Shown here one piece after another: positions 45,949-57,190 of a stretch of 64,000 nt of DNA. Both the position numbers and the translations under genes were made by a program. Source of the DNA: Puccinia triticina (taxonomy: Eukaryota > Basidiomycota > Pucciniomycetes > Pucciniales > Pucciniaceae); contig NC_070571.1 in NCBI RefSeq assembly GCF_026914185.1, forward strand, positions 3,038,001 through 3,102,000, read 5' to 3'. The notes under the pieces were generated by a model. It had not been told where the DNA came from, ran no database searches, and was given only the letters and a program-made list of their open reading frames with translations. Numbering within the stretch: position 1 is the first letter of the stretch; the number at the start of each line of letters is the position of its first letter.

Positions 45949-47297
45949 TCATTGTTGTTGCCTTCTTTGTAAGGTTGCGACATATTGTTGCCATAGAGCC
46001 TTGGCAATGGAGTCTCTCCAATTCTCACATTCCTCTTGTTCTCGATCATTTGAGTACACGCCTTTGGGTGGCGGATCAAGGACTTCCTGATTGTGGAAGT
46101 AACTGTTGCTGCTATCCAAGGTTGCTTGTTGGAATATCTCATCCGTGTGACCGTTCCGAACAATATTGACATTGTGGATGCAAGCACAAGCAAACACAAT
46201 GTCGTATTGCTGCTCCAGGTTGTACTTGCTGGCCTGCGTCAATATCTTGAAGTGTCGTTTAATCACGCCAAAAGTACGCTCGATAACATTCTGGAGACTT
46301 GAATGTCTCAGATTAAAAAGTTCTTCTCGGTTAGCAGGTCTAAAAACCAGGGTCACCAAGATGTCGATTCGAGCTCTAGTTGCAGCAAGATTAAAATCAA
46401 TGAAAATTGACCTTTGGCCAACCATTGCTTGCTCTTGTAAGTGATATTGTGTACCTTGATATGGAACCAAGATATTTGGTTCGAGAGCGTAACCAGCATC
46501 AGCCAGATAAAAGTGGCCGGGATCGACATCAAAATCCTGTGACCGAGCATCTTGAAGTACTCGGGCATCATGCGCACTGCCCTCCCATCCGACTCCCATG
46601 TAGGTGAACTTCATGCTGAAGTCGCACACACCGAGGAAATTTTGAGAGAGAAAGCCTTTGCGATTGCGGTTTGCTGCTGCTCTTTCAGCAGGTACGCTCA
46701 CCGGAATATGGACGCCATCGAGAGCTCCAAGACATTTGTCGAAAAATGGTGAAAATTTGGGATTCAAAGCAATGTGGCAATGTGATTGTTTGGGCGAGGG
46801 AGGGATGAAGAATTTTGGGGCAAGCTGCACTAAAAGTTCGAGGATATGCCGGAAAACCCTAAGGAAAAGCATGGTCATTTTCCAAACAGAAAGCAGCCAA
46901 AATGAACAATGACTCACTTTGATATTGTCTGACCGGAGTGCTGAAAGCGATCTTGAGCTTGTCAATTGGAGTTATTATGTCCGATAATGTAGAGGAAGAT
47001 TGCGAGTTGTTCTTCCATGGGCAGTAGCTTTGAGATGGGTTCAATTTGGACAGTTAGGAGCTCATCACATAAGAAAAGGAACGTCGAAGTCGTTACTCGA
47101 AAGACATCAACTGTGCGGCGGGGATTTCCCTGAAGGATTGCCAAAGTATAGTCGGCGCCAGATAAAGGTAAGTCGTTGTAGGGTCTTCGAACGGTTTCGT
47201 AGCAAGTTACTGTCGTCAGAAGGAGGGAAAATCCCATCAGCAGTGTGGTTTCTTCCTGACGAAAAAAATCCTCTTCTTTGCTATTGATTTCGTCCAT
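45949..47297 (-). pseudogene. Harbinger DDE nuclease with one nonsense codon
   Basis: Exons 47297-46918 and 46858-45949 (GTGAGT...TTAG) join in frame to about 430 codons. The nuclease core is intact: LGALDGVHIPV (first Asp, about 46710), YLADAGYALEPN (second Asp, about 46490) and SLQNVIERTFGVIKRHFKIL (Glu, about 46280). The helix-turn-helix region before the intron reads GHNNSN, then a stop, then QAQDRFQHSGQTISK. The TGA at 46962-46964 sits where homologues carry an ordinary residue, commonly Arg or Trp, so a single substitution is enough to have made it. No frameshift was seen. Unless read through, only an N-terminal 111-residue fragment is made. Confidence 0.85.
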
Positions 47298-47490
47298 TGA
47301 TGCTGTTAGGGTGGGTGGTTGGCTGGGTAGCTTTGTGGCTTTGTGATTGAGCCGCAGGGTTTATCACACCTGTACTGACAAACACTCAGCGATATATTCA
47401 TTATTTTTTATTTCAGGTGAAATAATTGCCATGTCAGAGATTATTTTGCTGGCAATTATTTCACCAAATATACCGGCGCCAAACGGGGCC

Positions 47491-48735
47491 ATAGATAATT
47501 TAGTCTCTAAATACATAATAAATATTCCATAAGTCCATAGTACATGTCTGTAACCACATACTACGGTCTTAAAACCAGCTGTTCCAAATTTTGCATCTGA
47601 AAGAAATGAAACTTTTTTTTGAGGCATTGCACAGACTTCAAAGTTATATTTCTGAGTTCTCCTACGTCTTTAGGGCTTAAAAATGTATAGTTTACATGTG
47701 ATACATGTTTGGTGACTTTGAACACATTGTTCAAAGTTCAAAATTTTTTTGCAGGTGCGGGGTAGTTGAGAAGTTGTGGGGGGCACTGTAAACACCCAAC
47801 CGCCCACACGGGGCTGCCCAGGCCAGGGGCGCCCCGAAACTGCGGCAAGAGCGTCGGCCATTCACTCTGGAAGGGCTGCGGCACAGCCATTACGAGCCTC
47901 ACGGAATCCCCCAAACTTAACACAAGTCCTTCCCGAATTTCCCTGTGCTCGCGGTTCGCGCCAAACTTAACACAAGTCCCTCCCTGTGCTCGCGGGGCGC
48001 AAGCACCCTCTCGCTTGCGGGAGGGTGCTGTTGTACCGGAACTGGGAAACTCCCCCAAGGCGAAAATCATATTGCCATAGAGGTACGGTATTTATAGTAT
48101 TGACAAGTATGTAATTGGGTTGGTGAGAAACTATGTGAAGGAAAATACTAGAACTATGTAAATAAGTGTAAGTAAATAGTATGTAGATATGGAGTAAAGT
48201 GATGAGAAATATGTAAGAAACTATAAAGCCATAGTCCCGCCACAACAGGTGCCTCCTTGGTATTGTGACATGGGTCACAGTCTTCTTGGCTGCAGCTCTC
48301 TGCTGCGGAGGAGACATAGTCTCCTCCGCCATGTCTCCTCCGCCAGAGCCACATCATCTGCATTGATCATCACTGTTACACACATCTCACTGAGTTCCCA
48401 AGCCACTGTCTCCACAGGTTATGAGCCCTTGATGTGTCTGGCTCCTGATATTCCAGCTCATCTTTGCTGAAGAAAACAATTTCAAACCAACAAAGAATAC
48501 CGGTTTTTTCACTCTCCTATTTCAATCATCCTGAAGAAAAATCCCAGACCTTTAATTTTTATTATTATTCTTCTTTGAATTCAGCTCTTCAAAAATCTAC
48601 TCCCCATCAGATGGATTCCTAGATCCATATGGCGCTTCTGGTTGGATTTGTCTTTTCATGGCCGATTTGAATTTTGTTCTTGGTAGTTTACCGCCTCCAA
48701 CTCTGCATGGCCCCACTGTGACTTTTAACCAGATC
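47491..48735. other. No supported gene; short repeats
   Basis: A 30-bp direct repeat (CCAAACTTAACACAAGTCC, at about 47911 and 47962) and a hairpin AGCACCCTC/GAGGGTGCT (48009-48038) are the only structures. AT-rich sequence follows. Confidence 0.45.
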
Positions 48736-49516
48736 CAACAATGGGTAGTTACGTTACGGATAACGGTAACGTAACAGTAACGTGACAGTTTTGGAGCCGT
48801 TATTGTTACAGTTACTTGGCGCATGCTGAGCGCCAGAAAACTGCATCATTGTAGGCTGTTTCCAGCCTATTTTGGCCTGTTAGCGCGTTATCCAGCGGGT
48901 AACGTGCAGTAACGACCCCAAAAAAGAGGCCATTACGTCAACGGTGGGCCGCTGCGCTACACTACGCTACAGGGCCACTTAGCATTAGCGTAGCGGCAAA
49001 AAGCGCCCGCTCATTTTGAGTAGCGTTAGCGCGCTGTTAGCGCCGCTACGCTGCGCTAACAGCGCGCCAATTGTTTGTTAGTGTTAGCGTGCCGCTACAG
49101 TCACTACGCTGCGCTACAGCACTTTTAGCGGAAAAAAGGCCTTTTTTCAGCTAAAAGCACTGTGGCGCACCATAGCGCGCGCTCTTTTGCGCCCTGCGTG
49201 TGTAGCGTTAGCGCAATTGCGCGCATCTGCGCTAACGCTACGCTAACAGCTAAATTAGCTGCGCACCCTTTGCGCGTAGCGTTAGCGCAGAGAAGGCGCA
49301 ATTCCGCTAACGCTACACTAAAATTTAGCGGAATTCCGCTACGCCACGCCACGCTAACGCTACCATTAGCGTAGCTGGCCCACCGTTGATTACGTTACAC
49401 ACAAATGCTGGAAAGACCCCGTTACATATAATGTAACGGGGAGCTATGTTTAACGAGGATTGTTACATTACCCAAAACCCATGGATAACACAACGTAACA
49501 TAACTACCCTTTGTTG
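48736..49516. mobile_element. Outer MITE with GTTACG-rich ends, split by a second MITE
   Basis: Terminal inverted repeat CAACAA[T/A]GGGTAGTTA[C/T]GTTACG is present at both ends. The flanks CCAGATC (48729-48735) and CTAGATC (49517-49523) form a 7-bp near-perfect target duplication, hAT-like in length. The subterminal parts are dense in GTAACG/CGTTAC. It is non-coding. The inner element 48938-49389 interrupts it. Confidence 0.7.
48938..49389. mobile_element. Inner MITE made of TAGCG palindromes, nested in outer MITE
   Basis: It begins TCAACGGTGGGCC and ends GGCCCACCGTTGA, with a perfect 5-bp direct repeat TTACG on either side (48933-48937, 49390-49394). The inside is almost entirely short variants of TAGCGTTAGCGC and GCGCTAACGCTA on both strands, so it can fold on itself many times. 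No coding potential. Confidence 0.8.
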
Positions 49517-50116
49517 CTAGATCATATCTCACCACAGCAGTTCTTATCAACCAGCATCCTGGAAGCAACAGACTTGCCACTAATGAGGTATCCACCCATT
49601 TGAAATAGAAGTTGGCACCTGCAGGCCAAATCAACACCAATTTGACCAGATTTATTTGATCCAACAAGAATCATTGAAAATGGTCTCAGTTTTTTCATTT
49701 TTTATCATTCCTGTCACATGCAATACTGTGCTCTGTAATTTCTCTCCCTGGTTTGAGCAATAATAAAGATTCTGAGAAATTTGCACAAAATTGGAAAATT
49801 TCCACACTTTTCATTTTTTTCATTTTCATTTTTTTCTGTCATAATCATTCTTTGGAACTGATTTTACACGCCTGCAGCCAATCCCATGACTTTGTGTCTG
49901 TTGCCTGAGCTTTTGCAATGAAACATGCAGTGCCAAAAACATTAGATGATCCACTGTACCCTAATATGTTATGGCATGATTTGTACATATTATGACATCA
50001 TTTGTACCTACTGCCACCAGCTAAAATGCCTCATACCCCCTGTTTATTCTAGCTGAAACCCTAACCCAGGAGCCCCTCTCAGAGGGGGGGCTAAGATATT
50101 TCACATTTGTCTACAT
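49517..50116. other. No supported gene
   Basis: AT-rich sequence with tttcattttt runs, probably the eroded 5' side of the MULE copy that follows. No terminal repeat was recognised here. Confidence 0.4.
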
Positions 50117-51316
50117 CCGCCGTCCTTGTATCCTGCCACCCACACTTCAAATAGAAAGCTGACTCCGTCACTGTACAAGGAAATGAAGAAACTCGGTGAA
50201 TCTGGCTTAAGACTCACAGCTATTCTAGAAGCACTCAAGAAGACTCACCCCAACAAATAAATTCTAGCAACTGTCAGTACCATCTACGCGGCCTGCAGGA
50301 AGGCTCAACTAGAATCTCTCCAAGGTCTCAGCCCTGTGGCTCATCTCAACCAAAATTTACGCAACACAGATTTCAACACGGCCACAAAAGTCAACAATGA
50401 AGGCACGCTCAAGGCGCTATTCTTTTGTCACACACGATCTGTTGAATTTCTCACAGCCTACAACCACATCATCCTTCTCAATTGCACATACAAGACAAAC
50501 AAATACCGGATGCCCTTGATGCATGTCTCAGGAATCACAGGCGCAAACAACACTTTCAGCGTGACTTTCTGTTTCATGGCTGAGGAAACCAAAATATTCT
50601 ACGATTGGGCTCTCAAAGCTTTGCTAGCGGTCTTCAAAGCCCACAATATTCCTCTCCCGGCTGTCATCCTTACTGATTGGGAACAAGAGCTGATGAACTC
50701 CCTCCATGCTACCTTCCCCAATGCCAATCTCATGCTCTGCGCGTGGCATATCCAGAAGAATCTCCTTGCCAAAGCCTCAAAATCAATCAAGGATCAAGCT
50801 CAAGAGAAGGAAATGCTTGGTTATTGGTCAAATTTGGTCAAATGGCAAACTCAGGCTGATTTCCGCTTGTCTTTCAACCAATTCTCAACAAAATACGGTC
50901 CAGCTTTCCAAAAATATGTCACAGAAACCTGGCTCCCTGTTGCAGAGCATTATTCAAACGGTTGGACTCAAAATTTGGGGCATTTTGACAACCAAACAAC
51001 ATCTCAAATGGAATCAGCCCATGCATTCATCAAGTTTCATCTTCTCAGCCCCCAGCACAGCTTTTCCTCAGTAATTACACCCATCAGTAATGCTCTGGAG
51101 TCTCAATTCAACAAAATTGCCGCAAAATTCCATCAGCAGAAGATCACAACGCTGCGCTACCTTCCCAAGTTGTTCCACGACTGCCGGGGTGTTATCACAA
51201 ATTATGCACTCTGCAAGGCCTTCAACAATTTCTTGGAAGCCAAAAACTTGGAGAAAAGGGTTGGTGCCATGGTGGTTATTTGGATCGCATGGGGATCCCT
51301 TGCAAGCACCAAATAG
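50117..51316 (+). pseudogene. MULE transposase, copy A
   Basis: The frame reads from SLYPATHTSN (50120s), with a TAA after KKTHPNK at about 50258, and is then open from 50336 to 51316. It carries the MULE core: LLNCTYKTNKYRMP at about 50495, AEETKIFYDWALKALLAVF, LTDWEQELMNS (second Asp), NANLMLCAWHIQKNLLAKAS, and SQMESAHAFIK (Glu). The first catalytic Asp is replaced by Asn (LLNCTY versus LLDCTY in copy B), which should abolish cleavage even if expressed. The end of the frame, with its expected zinc-finger part, is altered. It is a decayed gene. Confidence 0.85.
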
Positions 51317-51557
51317 CTGAAATCGTGGCCGCAGGCAACACACTTAGCCCTGGGTTGTTTTATTCCCAATGGAATATTCAGGTGAGCCACACTTTTTATT
51401 TCATCTCGGGCTCTTTTGTCCTTTTTTTGTCATTTGCAGTCTTGGCGCGTGCACACGCGCATTTTTTTGGGTGTCATGATTTTAATTCTGGGAGTTGGAG
51501 TTTCAATTCTGGAGTGGGGAATTGGGAAATTAATCCTGGGAGTTGGGTAAAAAATTA

Positions 51558-53119
51558 GGGAGTTGAAAAATCGACTCCCAAGAATTAATAAATCAACTCC
51601 CAAAAGTTGTTTACGTCGCGCAGACCTTCTCGGGACGTCCCCCCTGGGTCCTCGGGACCTCGCGCGGCCCCAAAAGCATTTTGGGAGTTGATTAATTAAT
51701 TCCCCTCTTGAGAATGGGAGTCAATATATTAATTTAACAAAAAATGCCGGAATATACAAAAAAAAAATATCTTGTCACTGTTGTACCCAAACACCCCAAA
51801 GGTTTTACAGCAATCTAAATAAAATCTTTAGAAAATATTGTGAGCTTCACAGCATTATTACTCCTCAGGGAGACCCTGTGTAGCCGGGGGGCGGATTTGG
51901 TGGATTTCCTACTAAGGCAAACCCCCAAAACCTTATCTATGGTGCTCCAAACAGCCCCAATCTTTTTCTGCTATAAGAATACACTCATTGAAACATATGT
52001 GAAGCTTGACGGCATTAGCACTGCTCAGGGAGACCCTGTGTAGCTGGGGGCGGTGATTATGTTGTTATTATGATTATTATTACAATTGTGATTATGATTA
52101 TTATTATTGTCATTATTGTTATTTCATCATATAAAACCAATTGTACATACAAAGATGAAAGATGTAGCTCTTAAAACAGAAAAATACATAAGGTATCTAT
52201 GTTTGAGAGAATAGTGTGAACGGTCTACAGTGCTCCAAACAGCCCCAGATTCTTTCTGCTATAAGAATACACTATCTAGAAAACATTCTAAGCTCCAAGG
52301 AGGTAGTACACATCAGTCACACCTTCTATTGACTGTGGTTTAGCGTAGCGCAGCGCAAACACGCTATTTTTTAGTGTAGCGTTAGCGCAATCGCGCGCAC
52401 CTGTGCTAAGGCTAGTAGAGCTACGCACAAAATAGCGCGTTTGCACTGCGCTACGCTACACCACAGTCAATAGAAAGTGTGCCTGATATGTAATACATCC
52501 TTGGAGCTGAGAATGTTTTCTAGACAGTGTATTCCTATAGCAGAAAAATTTGGGGCCGTTTGGAGCACCGTAGATAAGGTTTTGGAGGTTTGCCTTAGTA
52601 GGAAACCCGCCAAATCCGCCCCCCAGCTGAACAGGGTCTCCCTGAGGAGTGCTAACGCTTTGAAGCTTAAAATATGTTTTAAAGAGTGTATTGTTATAGC
52701 AGGAAAAATTTGGAGCTGTTTGGAGCACCATAGATAAGGTTTTGGGGGTTTGTCTTAGTAGGAAATCCGCCAAATCTGCCCCACAGCTACACAGGGTCTG
52801 CCTGAGGAGTACTAATGCCGTGAAGCTCACAATATCCTCTAAAGAGTGTATTTTGATTGCTTTAAAACCTTCAGGGTGTTTTGGTACAACAGTGACAAGA
52901 TATAAATTTTTTTGTATATTCCAACATTTTTTGTTAAATTAATGTGTCGACTCAGAGTCCCATTCTTGAGAGGGGAATTAATTAATTGACTCCCAAAATG
53001 CTTTTGGGGCCGCGCGAGGTCCCAACTACCCAGGGGGGACGTCTTGAGACGGTCCGCGCGACGTAAACAACTTTTGGGAGTTGATTTATTAATTCTTGGG
53101 AGTTGATTTTTCAACTCCC
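51558..53119. mobile_element. Foldback element with MULE-type termini, nested in copy A
   Basis: It begins GGGAGTTGAAAAATCGACTCCC, written here in two parts: GGGAGTTGAAAAATC then GACTCCC. It ends with the inverse (53119) and is flanked by a perfect 8-bp direct repeat AAAAATTA (51550-51557, 53120-53127). The two halves are inverted copies of each other almost to the centre (about 52395), where a TAGCG-palindrome core lies between CTATTGACTGTGG repeats. The left arm has extra AT-rich DNA (about 52050-52200). No gene. The ends match the MULE copies, so copy-B-type transposase is the likely mover. Confidence 0.85.
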
Positions 53120-53189
53120 AAAAATTATGGGGGTTGGGATTATTTTTGAGCTAACTCTCACTGTCTTTCCCTCCCTCTGATCTAGAGCG

Positions 53190-53571
53190 TGCGCCCCACC
53201 CCAAAACACAAAAAGGAAGAGGCCCTCTGAACCATTGACACCATCAAAGAGAAACTCCTTGCAATGAACCCCACCCAGCTTGACCTTCAATTGGCCGCAA
53301 TCAACCACATTCTCAAGGGCACAGGGACCGTAATTGACATCAAGCTGCCAACTGAAGCCCAAAAAACGCGCGGAAGACCCAAAGGGGCGCCAAACAAACC
53401 AAAAAAAACTCGCCGGGACCTGTCTGCCTTTTAACATGTCGAAAAAGAGCAACAAAATGAAGAGAAAGAATTCCAGAAGAACAAGAAAGCCAAAATTGAA
53501 CAACAGAAGGCCGCCGCAAAGAAAAAAGAAGATGAAAAGATTATTGAAGATCAGAAACCAAAGAGAGGAAG

Positions 53572-53602
<31 letters not shown>

Positions 53603-54577
53603 ATCAAAAAATCAGTTGCAGAAGAACCATTGAGGAAGAAGGTACTTCCCGCGCGCAAAAGCAAATCAGCCCCGCCAAAAGAGCCAGAATCACCCCCACC
53701 CCTGCCAGAAAACCCTCTAGGCAAGCCAGCGCCGCGGCCTCCAACAAAGAAATCTCTATAAAAGCAGCCCCCTCCAAAAACCTGCCAGCAAAAGCCCACA
53801 CCACCAAAAAACCAGGAAGATGTCTCTGAAGATGAAGAAAAACTGGCACCCAAGAAGAAATTATGCCCAATCAAGAAAGCTCACCAGCTCCCTCCATCTC
53901 CATCTCCTCCACCACCTGATGTAACCTCTCCTCTACTGCCAGTCGAACCTGCTCCTGAAACCCCCGCTGAGCAAGAACCTCCAGAAATTCCTTCATTCAT
54001 TTTGTCCCTTCTAATTTTAATTCAACAAAGTATCCTGAAGGTCTTAAATGTTGAGGCGGATGGACACTGTGGATTACAAGCGGTTGTTTGGGCTTTGGGA
54101 CACCAATAGGGCAATTATATGCGGATCCCAGAAGAAATGATTGAAAAACTCAAGAACTGCCGTCAATGGTATATCCACCACAAATTCTTTCACAAAATTG
54201 ACAGCGTAGTGAACCAAATTACTGCAAATTGAGGACCCCTGGGTAGGAGTAAGTGGATGTCTTTCCCAAAAATGGGCAATGTGATGGCCAACACGTTTGA
54301 GACAGCAGTTTTTTTCTTCTCCACTGGCTGGTCTCAGACTTTCTTACCACATTTCTGCCCCCCAAACAATAACCCACCCATCTTCATTGCCCTTGTCAAC
54401 GATCATTTTTTTCCCCTTGTTATGCAAACCACCATCCTATTTCCTGCTCCCCAACTTCTTTGTAAGGATTGGGCTCCCAAAGCTACTCCTGATTCTCTAC
54501 AATGGGAGCAAAGGTTTTCTGTCTGTTTTTATTGTAATGTAGGCTGGAAGCTCTTGCAACATGTTACACGTTACTAG
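53190..54577 (+). pseudogene. OTU/AT-hook gene, copy A
   Basis: This is colinear with the intact copy-B gene (57735-59102) over its whole length: KEKLLAMNPTQLDLQLAAIN, the first AT-hook region RGRPKGAPNKP, poly-Lys/Glu, the OTU core ADGHCG (about 54057), and the C-terminal half FPKMGNVMANTFETAVFFFS with NDHFFPLVMQTT. Stops occur in the N-terminal part (tga at about 53229), after LGHQ (tag at about 54108), near TAN (tga at about 54229) and in the linker (after KKSL). The second AT-hook codons are replaced by a 31-base C run. Non-functional. Confidence 0.85.
53572..53602 (+). repeat. Poly-C tract, 31 bases
   Basis: The corresponding place in copy B has seven C in the codons of the AT-hook KRGRPP. 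The extra 24 bases keep frame (eight added prolines). An assembly or sequencing error is possible in such a run. Confidence 0.8.
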
Positions 54578-54714
54578 TTGTATCCAATTTTTATATCTTT
54601 TTTGGTTAATTATTTTTAGTTTGTGTTGTCTTTTGATTTTGCCCATCATACACATACATGAATATTAAAACTTTTATCACTTTCCAATCTTACAATGTTT
54701 ATTCCTTTGGGCCT

Positions 54715-54955
54715 TTTTGCGCTAAGGCGACTTTTGCAGAAAAAAGGTCATTCTTGCCGCAAAAAGTGCTTTAGGCACGCGCTCTTTTGCGGCGTTAGTG
54801 CAATTGCGCGTATCTGCACTAATGCACCCTGTGCATGTAGCATTAGCGCAGATGCGCGCAATTGCGCTAACGCTACACTAAAAAATAGCACATTTGCGCA
54901 GCGCTGCGCTACACTGACAGCTATGGTTAGTGTAGCTGACCCACAGTTGATAGAA
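54715..54955. repeat. TAGCG-palindrome stretch, copy A
   Basis: Alternating GCGCTAA/TTAGCGC variants (gcattagcgcagatgcgcgc, attgcgctaacgctacac). It mirrors 57190-57610 of copy B and the inner MITE at 48938. Non-coding. Confidence 0.75.
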
Positions 54956-55551
54956 GGTGTGCCTGATGTTTAATACATCCTTGGAGCTTATAATGGTTTC
55001 TAGAGAGTGCATTCTTATGGCAGAAAAAATTTGGGGCCGTTTGGAGCACCGTAGATAAGGTTCTGGGGGTTTGCCTTAGTAGAAAATCCGCCATATCCAC
55101 CCCTGGCTAGAGTGCTGATTCTGTGAAGCTTAAAATATATTTTAAAGAGTTTATTCTTATAGAAGAAAAAAATTGGGGCTGTTTGGAGCACCATAGATAA
55201 GGTCTTGGGGGTTTGCCTTAGTAGGAAATCAGCCAAATCTGCCCCCCGGCTACACAGGGTCCCCCTGAGGAGTACTAATGCCGTAAATCTCACAATATTC
55301 TCTAAAGAGTGTATTTAGATTGCTGTAAAACTTTGAGGGTGTTTGGGCACAACAGTGAAAAGATATCATTTTTTTTGTATATTCCGTCATTTTTTGTTAA
55401 ATTAATGTATCAACTCCCATTCTTGAGAGGGGAATTAATGAATGGACTCCCAAAATCCAGGGGGGACGTCCTGAGACGGTCTGCGCAACGTAAAAGACTT
55501 TTGGGAGTTGATTTATTAATTCTTGGGAGGCAATTTTTCAACTGCCATCCT

Positions 55552-55906
55552 TAACTATTGCTCAAATGTCAGTAGAGACAAGCTGACTGGTCTTGGAGCA
55601 TGGAAGTATCAAACTTGCTATTACAAATCTTCCTTCACAAAGCATACAAAGGATCATCTTTTGTCAGCTGGCTACTATGGCAGAGCCACCATGACTTAAA
55701 ACAATAAAAAAAAAGTAGTGTTACATATGAAAGAGACATTACTACTCTTACATATGTAAAACTACGCAAAAAAAAAGTAAATACAAAAAATAATCAATTA
55801 CTTAGCTTTATGTAACTAACAAGTAAAATATTATATTAGGCTCCGTTTGGCGCTGATACAATTGGTGAAATAATCACCGGTGAAATAATCCGTGACATTT
55901 TGATTA
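55552..55906. other. Spacer between the two MULE copies, with Harbinger-like end
   Basis: 355 bp. From about 55841 it reads GGCTCCGTTTGGCGCTGATAC followed by GGTGAAATAATCACCGG, close to the TIR of the PIF/Harbinger element (GGCCCCGTTTGGCGCCGGTAT). Copy B appears to have inserted just inside such an end. Confidence 0.6.
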
Positions 55907-56079
55907 GGGGGTTGAGAAATCGACTCCCAAAAATTAAAAAATCGACTCCCAAATCAAGTTTACGTCGCGCGGACCGCCGCGCGACGTCTGTCCCGGGTCC
56001 CCATGACCCAATTTTGACCCGGAGGCATTTTGGGAGTCGATTTTGTAATTCCGCGATCCCAAACGGGAGTCGGAATTTT

Positions 56080-57190
56080 AATTTCGCAAAAAATGCCAGA
56101 AAATAAAGAAAAATTTATACCTCCGCACTGGGGCACCCAAAGCCCCCCAAAATTTTACAGCACTCTAAATACACTCTCTAGAGCATATGTTAGGCTTCAC
56201 GGCATTAGCACACCTCAGGGAGACCCTGTGTAGCCGGGGGCGGATTTGGCGGATTTCCTACTAACACAATGCGCCATGTCCTGAGATACGGTGATCCAAA
56301 TGCCCCCAAAATTCTACAGCACTCTAAATACACTCTCTAGAGCATATTTTAAGCTTCACGGCATTAGCACACCTCAGGGAGACCTTGTGTAGCCGGGGGC
56401 TGATTTGGCGGATTTCCTACCAAGGAAATCCCGCGAAACCTTATCTATGGTGCTCCAAATGGCCCCAAATTTTTTCTGCCATAAGAATACACTCTTCAAA
56501 CCATATGATGAGCTTCACGGAATTAGCAAACCTCAGGGACACCTTGTGTAGCTGGGGGCTGATTTGGCGGATTTCCTACTAAGGAAATCCCACAAAACCT
56601 TATCTACAGTGCTCCAAATGGCCCCAAATTTTTTCTGCCATAAGAATACCCTCTCCAGAAAATATGTTGAGCTCCAAGGAGGTATTACACATCAGGAACA
56701 CCTTGTGTAGCTGGGGGCTGATTTGGCGGATTTCCTACTAAGGAAATCCCCCGAAACCTTATCTACGGTGCTCCAAATGGCCCCAAATTTTTTCTGCCAT
56801 AATAATACACTCTTTAAAACATATGTTGAGCTTCACGGCATTAGCACATCTCAGGGACACCTTGTGTAGCCGGGGGCTGATTTGGCGGATTTCCTACTAA
56901 GGAAATCCCGCGAAACCTTATCTAAGGTGCTCCAAATGGCCCCAAAGTTTTTCTGCCACAAGAATAAACTCTTTAAAACATATGCTGAGCTTCGCGGCAT
57001 TAGCACACCTCAGGGACACCTTGTGTAGCCGGGGGCTGATTGGGCTGATTTCCTACTAAGGAAATCCCGCGAAACCTTATCTAAGGTGCTCCAAATGGCC
57101 CCGAAATCTTTTCTGCCATATGAATAAACTCTCTAGGAAATATTTTGAGCTCAAAGGAGGTATTACACATCAGGAACACCTTCTATCAAC
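56080..57190. repeat. Subterminal tandem repeat, six ~160-bp units
   Basis: The phrase GATTTGGCGGATTTCCTAC recurs at about 56241, 56400, 56560, 56719, 56879 and (changed) 57038. Each unit also holds CTTCACGGCATTAGCAC, CAGGGA[G/C]ACC[C/T]TGTGTAGC and GGTGCTCCAAATGGCCCC. One or two units also occur in the foldback element (51838-52300, 52500-52860) and in copy A's 3' end (54960-55310). These are candidate transposase binding units. Confidence 0.85.

Larger units (their letters stand above)
44431..47490. mobile_element. PIF/Harbinger DNA transposon, complete, 3.06 kb
   Basis: Terminal inverted repeats GGCCCCGTTTGGC[A/G]CCGGTATATT (23 of 24 match) occur at 44431 and 47490. The element is flanked by the 3-bp direct repeat ATA (44428-44430, 47491-47493). 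Inside, two convergent genes match the PIF/Harbinger plan: a Myb/SANT-type protein (44613-45814, plus) and a DDE nuclease (47297-45949, minus). The two-gene content, 3-bp duplication and DDE motif order fix the family. Only one disabling mutation was found, in the nuclease. Confidence 0.9.
50117..55551 (+). mobile_element. Mutator-like element copy A (5'-truncated, with nested insertion)
   Basis: It holds a MULE transposase part (50117-51316), a spacer hit by a 1562-bp foldback element (51558-53119), an OTU/AT-hook gene copy (53190-54577), a TAGCG-palindrome stretch (54715-54955), and a 3' terminal region (54960-55551) ending TTGGGAGGCAATTTTTCAACTGCC. That end is a decayed form of the GGGAGTTGAAAAATCGACTCCC terminus. 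The gene order equals copy B (55907-63203) read backwards. The 5' end, including the FAR1-like exon, is missing. Confidence 0.75.
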
